Below are positions 1 to 7,678 of a DNA stretch of 64,000 nt, in pieces. Location: contig NZ_FSRM01000002.1 in NCBI RefSeq assembly GCF_900141745.1, positions 1,426,001 through 1,490,000 of the forward strand, given 5' to 3'. This DNA is from Paraburkholderia phenazinium (GTDB lineage Bacteria > Pseudomonadota > Gammaproteobacteria > Burkholderiales > Burkholderiaceae). Position numbers and translations under genes: made by a program. Within the stretch, counting starts at the first letter, position 1; each line of letters opens with the position of its first letter. A model generated the notes under the pieces. That model did not search any database. It had not been told where the DNA came from and saw only the letters and a program-made list of their open reading frames with translations.

Positions 1-1
1 C

Positions 2-106
2 AAGGTCAATCGCGTCTTCGGCGAGCTTTCAGATCAGTTGCACGAGCGCCATGCCGCCACAGACTTCGATACCAGCACGCAGGACAAGCTTACCGCCGAG
101 AAATAA
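2..106 (+). CDS. C-terminal fragment of an unidentified protein
   Basis: An open frame enters from the left edge and ends at TAA 104-106, giving the last 34 residues of a protein that begins outside the window. The tail is polar and charged, with no recognisable motif. It lies 9 bp before the next gene, so the two may be co-transcribed. I cannot assign a function. Confidence 0.5.
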   Translation, partial: KVNRVFGELSDQLHERHAATDFDTSTQDKLTAEK

Positions 107-115
107 TCTGGAAGT

Positions 116-832
116 ATGCTGAAGCGTTCTGCTCAACCTGAGCCGCACTCATCTGAATTGCCACTGCCGACGCCGAGCTTCGCGTCGTTGAGCGTGGCAT
201 CGTTGATTGCGGTGCTAGCATGGGTGGGCTTCGCGGCACAGAGCGACATCACGATTGGCAGGATGCTGTTCCGCGGCCTGGGCGTGATCGACGGCATCGA
301 GCGTATCAGTGCGTACCTGACGAACCTCACGACGCTCGTCGTCGCGATCAGCTTTTCGTTTGTGGCCATACGGGCACGCTCCGCACCCGGGCGGTTCTTC
401 CGCAAGCCACCGGTGCTCACCGCCGTGGTCGTCTATATCGTGTTCGTCGGCATTGCTTACAACACCTTGCTGCGCCATCTATGGACGCCGTACGGCTACC
501 GCGCACTGCTCAACGAATTGCTGCACACGGTCATACCGCTGCTATGCACGCTGTACTGGCTGCTCTTCGTTCCCCGCTTCCATCTGCTGCTGCGCGATTG
601 CCTTTTCTGGCTGATCTATCCGCTCGGCTATCTGTTGATAACGCTCTGGCGCGGCAGCGAAACCGACTTCTATCCCTATCCTTTCATTAACGTAAGCGAG
701 CTCGGCTACGAGCGTGTGCTCATCAATGCCGTATTGCTGTTGCTCGGTTTCTTCATTCTGATGGGCGTATTCATAGCGATCAATCATCGCCGCCCACGGA
801 CGGCGCCTGCGAGATCTGTGACCGACTCATAG
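116..832 (+). CDS. Pr6Pr (FAR-17a/AIG1-like) family integral membrane protein
   Basis: A 238-residue polytopic membrane protein with about six hydrophobic segments, near residues 25-45, 68-88, 100-120, 138-158, 160-180 and 203-225. It resembles the bacterial Pr6Pr family: a conserved R-x-S-AYLTNLT stretch after the first segment, an LRHLWTP/ELLHTVIP block, and a YPY-PFIN motif in the last loop. The family is related to eukaryotic FAR-17a/AIG1 proteins, which include fatty-acid-ester hydrolases. The bacterial members have no established role. The ATG follows a GGAAG close upstream. The gene sits directly behind the truncated gene and before a 110-bp gap. Confidence 0.7.
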   Translation: MLKRSAQPEPHSSELPLPTPSFASLSVASLIAVLAWVGFAAQSDITIGRMLFRGLGVIDGIERISAYLTNLTTLVVAISFSFVAIRARSAPGRFFRKPPVLTAVVVYIVFVGIAYNTLLRHLWTPYGYRALLNELLHTVIPLLCTLYWLLFVPRFHLLLRDCLFWLIYPLGYLLITLWRGSETDFYPYPFINVSELGYERVLINAVLLLLGFFILMGVFIAINHRRPRTAPARSVTDS

Positions 833-943
833 TATTCATCGGACAAATACCCCTAGGTAAATACACCTACGCATGTGGGTCTGATTGAAGTTGCGCAAAC
901 ATTTGCCGATAACTTGTGTGACAGATGTCGTTCAAGGTAAATC

Positions 944-2155
944 GTGCCGAATATCGAAACTCTCATGCGCCGCCGTGTGCGGATCGCAACTGCGCTAGGC
1001 GCGGCGATTCTCGCCTGCGTCGGGCTCGGCGCGACCATGCAGCAATCGCAAACGGACTGGATCCAGCACTCCTACGAGGTGATGCGGCTCGAGTCGGAGA
1101 TGCGCATTACGATGGTTGTCCGCGATTCGTCCATGCTGCGTTATGTGTTCGATGTCCCGACGATGGATTCGCGGGCTGGGGATCGCACGGCGGTTTTGCA
1201 AGAAATCGAAGACGCCTACGTCAGCTCCGAGATACTGCGCGCCCAGCTGCTCACGCTGACGGCCGACAATACGGAACAGGTATCGCGCCTGCAGACCATC
1301 GGTGGAGCGATGGCCCGGATCCGTGCCCGCCTCGACGAACTCCGCGATGACATGAAGGAAGGGCGCAACGGCGCTGCGCAAGCGTTGCTTGCCGATCCAG
1401 GCTATGAAGCGGATCGCAGGGTGATTCGCTCAACGCTGCAGGCCTTCGCGGATCAGGAAGCGCAACTGCTGAACGGGCGCGAACGTGCCCATACGCGCTG
1501 GGCGCTGGTTTTGTGGGGCGCGCTGGCAGCGCTCGTCATGCTCGTTGTGGTGACGCTGCATGCGCTGCGCTCGCGCGTCGTCAGCGAGGTCGCGCAGACC
1601 GAGCGTCAGCGTGGCGCTCTTGAAACGCAGCTCGACACTGACGCCGCCACAGGTCTGCATAGCCGGCACTGGCTCGCCCAGCAGTTCACCATGGATCGCG
1701 CACATCAGCTGGGCAACACGGGCGCCCTGTCGATCATCCTGCTCTGTATCGACTCGCTCAAGCCGGTCCGCGATGCGTGGGGCTTTGAGGCTCGCGACGT
1801 GCTGTTGCGCGCCGTCCTCGAACGCATCAACCGTGTGCTGGGACCGTCCGACGTACTCGTGCGTGCCGCCGATGATCAGATCGCCATTCTGGTGCCGGAC
1901 CGGATTCCGGTCCCCGGCGGTTCACGCGCGGCGACGATGGTCGTCTCGCTGGCTGGTCAACTCGACACGCTGATCGACATCATCGACGGCTTGCCGGTGT
2001 CGCCCGCTGTACGTGTCGGCACCGCAGCGTGGCCCGCTGATGGTGGCTCGCTCGACGCGCTGCTGACCACGGCCGGCGATCGCATGCGGCCATTGAGCGC
2101 GTTTCGCGCCTCGGGCGACCTGACCATCTCGACTTCCGACAGCGCTGCCGCATGA
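944..2155 (+). CDS. CHASE3-like sensor with a degenerate GGDEF domain
   Basis: Starts at GTG, preceded by AAGGTAA. Residues 11-31 form a membrane anchor, residues about 35-180 a helical CHASE3-like periplasmic sensor, and residues 187-206 a second membrane helix. The C-terminal half (about 230-390) has the GGDEF-domain fold pattern, but the active-site loop reads A-A-D-D-Q at residues 308-312 where a cyclase has GG(D/E)EF. The inhibitory RxxD site is also missing. It should therefore not make c-di-GMP, and may be a signalling or partner subunit. Its last codon overlaps the ATG of the next gene (ATGA), so it is translationally coupled to an intact diguanylate cyclase. Confidence 0.8.
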   Translation: MPNIETLMRRRVRIATALGAAILACVGLGATMQQSQTDWIQHSYEVMRLESEMRITMVVRDSSMLRYVFDVPTMDSRAGDRTAVLQEIEDAYVSSEILRAQLLTLTADNTEQVSRLQTIGGAMARIRARLDELRDDMKEGRNGAAQALLADPGYEADRRVIRSTLQAFADQEAQLLNGRERAHTRWALVLWGALAALVMLVVVTLHALRSRVVSEVAQTERQRGALETQLDTDAATGLHSRHWLAQQFTMDRAHQLGNTGALSIILLCIDSLKPVRDAWGFEARDVLLRAVLERINRVLGPSDVLVRAADDQIAILVPDRIPVPGGSRAATMVVSLAGQLDTLIDIIDGLPVSPAVRVGTAAWPADGGSLDALLTTAGDRMRPLSAFRASGDLTISTSDSAAA

Positions 2156-4731
2156 ACTGGTCTATCCCGCGGCGCCCGGGTGGCCGCGCCATCACATATT
2201 TACTGGCCCGTGCTTTTATCGGCCGGAAGCTGCGTGCGTGTTCAGACGCGCTGGTGAGTTGCCGGGGAGCCGCGTGGTTGCTGTTCGCCGGTGCAGTCTA
2301 CGAACTTTCGTTGGCACTGCTGCACGTAGCGGGAATGACCCAAACATGCAGCGATGTGCTGCCATTCAACGCGTTCTGTTTCCTGGTCGCCTCCATCGGG
2401 ATGCTGCGCGAGACAGGCGGCAGCGTGCGGTCGACGCGCCTCTCTCTGATTGCTCCTTTCACGCTGATGTGTGGCGGCGCCGTGGTGCTGGTCGAATGGT
2501 TGCAACGGCTTGGCTTCTCGCTCGACGCCCGTTACCTGGATAGGCTTCTCGCCGATCCGGCGTCCCAGTCATATCCCGTGGCGGCGTTGACTGCCATCGG
2601 CTTTGTGTTTTGCGGTGGGGCGCTTCTGCATTTGCGCGGACTAGCCGCACCGCGCAACGCAGTCGGCCCGCGTGTCTTCATCTACGGCACGATTCTCACG
2701 GGCATTATTGGGCTGCTGTGTCAGAGCATGGCAATTGGTGGCCTGTGGAGATGGGGCGAGCTTTTCGTTGTCGCGCCACTGAACGGCACCGGTTTCGTGC
2801 TCGCCGGTGCAACCTTATGGTGTGTCTGGGCAAAACGCCAGCCTGGCGTGAGCATTCTGGGTGAAAGCGCCAACGCGCGCGTACCCGTGATCGCCGCGCT
2901 GGTGGTTGTCAGTTCCGCGCTCGCCGTCGGCGTCATGCTCGCTTCGCTGATGGTGCGTAGCGATGAAGCAACAGAGCGTAGCGAGTTGCTGAGCGACACC
3001 GTCGAGCAAGCCGCCACATTGTCAGTCATCCTGCAGAATACGCAGGAGCATGCCAATGCGTTCGCCACGAGGCAGCAGAGCCGTTTGCAACACACGCCCT
3101 GCGCCGGCAGCCCTGAATCGTGTGCCGCCGCGCTCGACATGAGCGCCTATGTGGGACCCGATGCGTTCGCTAGCATCCGTCTGGTCGGCAGCGACGGTCG
3201 GGTGCTCTCCAGCGCGGGCAGGCGCCTCGCCACGCCGGACCAGATCGTGCCGGTGCGCCCCTCTGCCGGTCAACCCCGCGTCAAGGCGCAATTGCTCTGG
3301 CACGCAGGGTTCGTCTATCGTCAGCGCTCCGAACTTCTGCTGCAAGACGCCGCTGGACTTCCTGTTCAGTTCGCGCTTGAAACCGAGCAGACGTTGCCGA
3401 TACTGGATTCGATGGCGGCGACGCGCTCGCGCGAAGGGCGGCGCTCCGTGCTATGTGGTCTCGACGGCCGGCTGCTACGTTGCTTCGCGGCGACCGCTTC
3501 CGAATTGCCGCACAACCTGGTGATCGATCCAGCGCTGGGGAATCGCCCACTGATCACGCCGGCATTTCATGGTGAAGCTGGCACGCAGCGGCACAGGGAT
3601 TCGCGCAGCGACGACGTCGTGGTGGCCTACGCGCCGGTCGGTACGACCGGACTCGCCACAGCCTCCAAGATCAGGACCGAGGTCTTTCTCGCTCCCGTAC
3701 AGCACGCGCTGCTGGTGGCCGTCGGCGTGATGGCGCTATGTGCGCTGGCAGGCACACTGTTTCTTCGAGCCCGCATCGTGCCGATCGTCAAGGCCCAGCA
3801 TAGCGCTGCCGGTACCGCAGCACGCAGCGAGGCGCAACTCAGGGCTATTACCGACGCTTTGCCGTCCCTGGTCGGCTACGTGGATACATCGGAAACCTAC
3901 CGTTATGCGAACGCGGCGTTTGCAACCATGCTTGGTACTCCTCCAGAAGAAGTGATTGGCAGGACGATGCGAGAGCATCTTGGCGACGCGCAGTACCAGA
4001 TTTCCGAGCGATACGTCCAGCGTGCATTAGCGGGAGAACCTCAGCAGTTGGAGCGTAGCGTGATGTCGCCACACGGGTCGATCTATGTCGATGTGCGATA
4101 CATCCCGCACCGCAATGCCGAGGAACGCGTCGACGGTTTTCACGTCGTGGTGACGGACATCACTGCCCGCGTCGAACAGGTCACCGCGCTCGAGCGTGCT
4201 GCCAAGATCGATCCGCTGACGGGCTCCGCCAACCGCCGTGCTTTCATGCATGCGGTCGGCGACGCCGTGAACGACCGGCGGCGTCACGGTACGCGCGTAG
4301 GACTCTGCTACATCGACGTCGACCACTTCAAGATCATCAACGACACCTATGGTCATGCAGCCGGCGACGAGGTGCTGCGTGTCGTGGCACAACGACTGCG
4401 TACTGCCACACGCGACGATGACCTTGTCGGCCGGCTCGGCGGAGACGAGTTTGTCGTGCTGCTTGGCCGTTTGCGTGACGACGATGCAGCGCGCGTAGTT
4501 GCGCGGAAACTGGTTGACGCATTTTCAACGCCCGTCACTTTCCGCGGACAGGCGATCCCGGTCTCGATCAGCGTCGGTGTCGCGCTGGACGAAGAAGGCA
4601 CCCGATATACGCCAGACGAACTGCTTCAGGCCGCTGATTGCGCACTCTACGAAGTCAAACGCAACGGCCGTGCATCATGGCGGCTCGCCACGGCGGCTGC
4701 TCATGGACCGGTTGATCGTGCCGAGGACTGA
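2152..4731 (+). CDS. Membrane-bound diguanylate cyclase (MASE-like/periplasmic sensor/PAS/GGDEF)
   Basis: An 859-residue protein. The first about 230 residues hold a multi-helix membrane sensor. A further helix (about 245-265), an extracytoplasmic region (about 270-515) and another helix (about 520-540) follow. Next come a PAS domain (about 560-670) and a GGDEF domain (about 680-845). The catalytic loop GGDEF is intact at 763-767, and the allosteric I-site R754-D-D-D757 lies exactly five residues before it. The protein should therefore make c-di-GMP and be product-inhibited. The start ATG overlaps the stop of the degenerate-GGDEF gene, implying one transcript and possibly one complex. No EAL domain follows. 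Confidence 0.88.
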   Translation: MNWSIPRRPGGRAITYLLARAFIGRKLRACSDALVSCRGAAWLLFAGAVYELSLALLHVAGMTQTCSDVLPFNAFCFLVASIGMLRETGGSVRSTRLSLIAPFTLMCGGAVVLVEWLQRLGFSLDARYLDRLLADPASQSYPVAALTAIGFVFCGGALLHLRGLAAPRNAVGPRVFIYGTILTGIIGLLCQSMAIGGLWRWGELFVVAPLNGTGFVLAGATLWCVWAKRQPGVSILGESANARVPVIAALVVVSSALAVGVMLASLMVRSDEATERSELLSDTVEQAATLSVILQNTQEHANAFATRQQSRLQHTPCAGSPESCAAALDMSAYVGPDAFASIRLVGSDGRVLSSAGRRLATPDQIVPVRPSAGQPRVKAQLLWHAGFVYRQRSELLLQDAAGLPVQFALETEQTLPILDSMAATRSREGRRSVLCGLDGRLLRCFAATASELPHNLVIDPALGNRPLITPAFHGEAGTQRHRDSRSDDVVVAYAPVGTTGLATASKIRTEVFLAPVQHALLVAVGVMALCALAGTLFLRARIVPIVKAQHSAAGTAARSEAQLRAITDALPSLVGYVDTSETYRYANAAFATMLGTPPEEVIGRTMREHLGDAQYQISERYVQRALAGEPQQLERSVMSPHGSIYVDVRYIPHRNAEERVDGFHVVVTDITARVEQVTALERAAKIDPLTGSANRRAFMHAVGDAVNDRRRHGTRVGLCYIDVDHFKIINDTYGHAAGDEVLRVVAQRLRTATRDDDLVGRLGGDEFVVLLGRLRDDDAARVVARKLVDAFSTPVTFRGQAIPVSISVGVALDEEGTRYTPDELLQAADCALYEVKRNGRASWRLATAAAHGPVDRAED

Positions 4732-4815
4732 CTGACCGCAAGTCTGCAAGACCCCTCCAGTAGTCTTCCCCAGCCTCGCAAAACGAGAACCGCTTGAGCC
4801 GAATGCCGCGGAACG

Positions 4816-4838
4816 CTGCCCCTCACAACGAGGGGCAG
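4816..4838 (+). terminator. GC-rich hairpin downstream of the cyclase gene
   Basis: A 9-bp stem (4816-4824 with 4830-4838) and a 5-nt loop, 85 bp after the cyclase stop. There is no U-run, so a factor-independent terminator is uncertain. It may be a processed 3' end. Confidence 0.35.
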
Positions 4839-5541
4839 GCGGCCTGGCTCGCACGTGCGTTGTTGCGGACAACGAATTGAAATCCCACCTGTCGCCCGCC
4901 GTCGGTCGATTATGACTGATCGTATTAGCAATAATATTTACCCAATGCCGTGCCGTATGTATGGTAGATCTGGGCGCTGAGGCCCAGCCACTGGACTTCT
5001 TTCTCCGTGTAAGGGATTGTACTTAGACGTCAAATCGATATTATTGACTAATATTATTACTCGACGCGGCTGCCTGACAGCCACGCTGCATTGGATGCTG
5101 CCCCGCTGGGGCGGACAACCGCTGCAATGACAATGGAGACAAGCATGGTGAGTCACGGAGTGTTTCAACGGACGCTGGTGATGCTGCCTGCTGGCGTTTT
5201 GCGCTAGCCGCCGGCCCAGCGAGACACGATGAAGCCAATGCTGCCCCAGCCCACCGCGGTGCCCGGATCTCACGGCACCCGCAAACCCACGCTGATCAAA
5301 TTACAAACTCGATTGCTTCCGGCCAACGTGCGCGAACTCGTGCCCGACGGCTGAACTGGATTGCCGGATAGAGCGTGGCCGGGACGGCGCGGTGCGCCGG
5401 TTGGCAGCGCATTGTCTAACCCTTTCGAAAGACTGACGGTTCCGCATGGCAGTTGCTTGATCAGTGACGTTTCTGAGTACATCAATCCGTAGAACTAAAT
5501 TGTTGAGTTAAATCCAAAGCTTGGTCTTCCAGGAGGAGGTC
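4839..5541. other. Intergenic region without a convincing gene
   Basis: About 700 bp separating two plus-strand transcription units. It holds an AT-rich patch around 4918-4940 and another at 5036-5065, the lowest-GC spots nearby and plausible promoter sites. From 5126 a 26-codon frame with a signal-peptide flavour stops at 5207. One extra base in the T-run at about 5199-5202 would extend it to a TAG near 5365, so a decayed gene is possible. No known family was recognised in any frame. Confidence 0.4.
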
Positions 5542-7608
5542 ATGATGTCCAGAGGAGTTGGGTTACTTTCCGTTCTGTTAGCGATGACAGTCGCGCTTGC
5601 CGCATGCGACGGCGGCAGTAGCGGCACATCTGCATCTCAGGCTGTAGCAGCCGCAAGTTCGTCGCCAACGCAAGCCGCCGCCCAGGCCGCGGCGCAGACG
5701 AGCGCCAATACGTCATCGGAAGAAGCGTCAACGGCGAACCCCCTGCCGTGTGACGCCGCAGCCGAGGCCAACACACCGTGCTCCGCGGCTCATAGCGTGA
5801 CACGGCTGTTGACAAAGCACTACTCGGGGCCGCTGTTCCAGATTCAGCGGGCGTCCGACAATACAACGCTGAACGTTTATCCCTATACGTCGGGCAACTT
5901 GCCCAATGGCTCCGACCGCTCGTTGGTGGGCTCGGCGAATGTGAAAAGCGCAGACTCGTTCTGCAACAGGACAACCTGCTCCGTCACGTACATCTACGAT
6001 CAGATCGACCTGGTTTCACCTCTGAAGGGAGGCGCGTTCGGAAACGTGACGGGGACGCTGACACTCAACTCGGACGGAACAGAGTCACTGACCATTCCGA
6101 GCACCAGCGCACCGGCGAGTACCAGTACCGCTGCGAAGAAGTCGACGACCGTTCCGGTGCTGAACGGCTTTGCGACGATCACGCTTCCGGGAACCAGTGG
6201 CACGCTGACTGTGCAACTGTTGCAGCCGCCTACTGCGTTGACCACGGCGGCGCCGACCGAACAGGTATCGATTGGTAACGATCTGCCGGCGCTACCCGGC
6301 ACGCCCGCACAACTCGGCTTCGTGCCGCTGCAAGGCGCCGAGGTTCCAGCGCTGGGTACGTTGGCGGGACAGGCATATCGCAACCGGTTCGGCACGGTGA
6401 ACCAGTCGATCGGCGACTCGGAGATTGCCGAATACATGGTCGCGGGGGCGCACTATAGCCAGTCCTCGACCTGCTGCGGCACCTACGGGAACATGGAAAG
6501 CAGCGCTAACCCGAGCACCTATGCGCACGGAGAAATTGAGGGCGAAATGTTTGCGCTGGCGTTCTCAAACGGCAATGCCGCAGTGTTTGGCTATTGCGAC
6601 GGTGATTCGGCCCAACCGTCCACTGTAAAAGACCCTGTCTGCAACGCACTCGATACCAACTGGCCAGGCGTCGATGCAGAAGCTGGCGTCTACCTCTATG
6701 GTCCGCAGCAGCCTGCGAAGGAGAAATTTGTCACCGTACTCTCCAAATACTCACCCGTGACGGCGTCCAATATCTTCGTTGTCAAGGGCGGTTCCGCCTC
6801 ACAGAGCGTACTCACTCCAGTCTACGATGCGGCGCCTCCGGAAGCGCTTAACTTTGAGAGCGATGCAGGCCATGCCTTCAACGGACAATGGCAAGGCGGC
6901 CTCTCGCTTGGCGAAGGCGGTGACGGTAGCGCTGCGCCTATCCAGTTCTTCGAAGGCGCGGTGATTACCAAGGCAACCTCCAACACAACCGACAACGCAA
7001 TTCAGGCCAGCATTGCTAGCTTCTATGGTCCGCCGGCCAACAAGACCACGGCAGCCTGCTATGCGAACAACCTGATCGATTCGCCGTTGAGTCTCGCAAC
7101 GCCGGATGTTTGGGCGCAACAGAATGGCGGCACCGCAGAGCCTGCAACGGATGTGTCGGGAGTGGACAAAGGAGCTGCGACGGTTATCAGCACAAACGGC
7201 TCGTCGGTGTCGAACGTCCGCGAGATCATCAGGGTTCAGGGCGGACAATCGTATAGTTTCAGCGACTATGTGCTTGCGACTACTAACGCAACGGTCTTTC
7301 CTGGAGGCTCGATTCAGACCGACGACCCGAGCGGCACCGAATTCGCATGGGTTCTCAATACGAATACGGGTGCTGTAGTGCGCGGGACGTGGGGCGCGGG
7401 GCAGGCTACGTCGGTCTCCGCAGTGAAAGAGGGGAACTGGTGGAAAGTGACAATGACGCTCACCGCTCCCGTGGGATCGAACAATGCGCAAGTGTTTATT
7501 GATCCGCCTACGTCTAGCGCGGCTGGCGTTCGCACACAGCAAACGCCGTATCTGAGCGCGACGCATTATTGCCCGAGCCTGGCTATCGCCAACAACTCGA
7601 CCATGTAG
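5542..7608 (+). CDS. Lipoprotein with GH54 (arabinofuranosidase B-like) catalytic region
   Basis: ATG 5542 follows AGGAGGAGG, so the upstream TTG is not needed. 688 residues. The N-terminus is a lipoprotein signal with lipobox LAAC (Cys at about 21), then a low-complexity Ala/Ser linker. From about residue 70 the sequence follows fungal AbfB: PCxAAHSxTRxL, a G-LFQIQRASD stretch, SFCNRTTC and IYDQ. A vicinal Cys311-Cys312 followed by GTYGNxE matches the unusual CC disulfide of AbfB. Glu380 (DAEAG) and Asp461 (GEGGDG) align with the AbfB nucleophile and acid/base. An extra segment of roughly 100 residues sits before the CC motif. The C-terminal about 180 residues look like a beta-sandwich binding module rather than the usual CBM42. 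Likely an outer-membrane or surface arabinofuranosidase-type hydrolase; substrate unproven. Confidence 0.72.
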   Translation: MMSRGVGLLSVLLAMTVALAACDGGSSGTSASQAVAAASSSPTQAAAQAAAQTSANTSSEEASTANPLPCDAAAEANTPCSAAHSVTRLLTKHYSGPLFQIQRASDNTTLNVYPYTSGNLPNGSDRSLVGSANVKSADSFCNRTTCSVTYIYDQIDLVSPLKGGAFGNVTGTLTLNSDGTESLTIPSTSAPASTSTAAKKSTTVPVLNGFATITLPGTSGTLTVQLLQPPTALTTAAPTEQVSIGNDLPALPGTPAQLGFVPLQGAEVPALGTLAGQAYRNRFGTVNQSIGDSEIAEYMVAGAHYSQSSTCCGTYGNMESSANPSTYAHGEIEGEMFALAFSNGNAAVFGYCDGDSAQPSTVKDPVCNALDTNWPGVDAEAGVYLYGPQQPAKEKFVTVLSKYSPVTASNIFVVKGGSASQSVLTPVYDAAPPEALNFESDAGHAFNGQWQGGLSLGEGGDGSAAPIQFFEGAVITKATSNTTDNAIQASIASFYGPPANKTTAACYANNLIDSPLSLATPDVWAQQNGGTAEPATDVSGVDKGAATVISTNGSSVSNVREIIRVQGGQSYSFSDYVLATTNATVFPGGSIQTDDPSGTEFAWVLNTNTGAVVRGTWGAGQATSVSAVKEGNWWKVTMTLTAPVGSNNAQVFIDPPTSSAAGVRTQQTPYLSATHYCPSLAIANNSTM

Positions 7609-7635
7609 GCGAGAATTTCGCTTATTTTTTGCCTG

Positions 7636-7666
7636 GACTCCGGCCCTTGAAGGGCCGGAGTCTTTT
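7636..7666 (+). terminator. Rho-independent terminator of the GH54-like gene
   Basis: A perfect 12-bp stem (7636-7647 with 7651-7662), loop TGA, followed by TTTT. It lies 28 bp after the stop codon and just before the convergent end of paoC. Confidence 0.9.
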
Positions 7667-7678
7667 GGCGGTGACCGC

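Noticed and set aside
4918..5065. AT-rich patches as a possible mobile-element boundary
   Set aside because: No terminal inverted repeats, target duplication or transposase remnant was found nearby.
5521..5541. TTG 5521 as start of the GH54-like lipoprotein
   Set aside because: It lies before the AGGAGGAGG ribosome-binding site; ATG 5542 follows that site and gives a proper lipoprotein signal.
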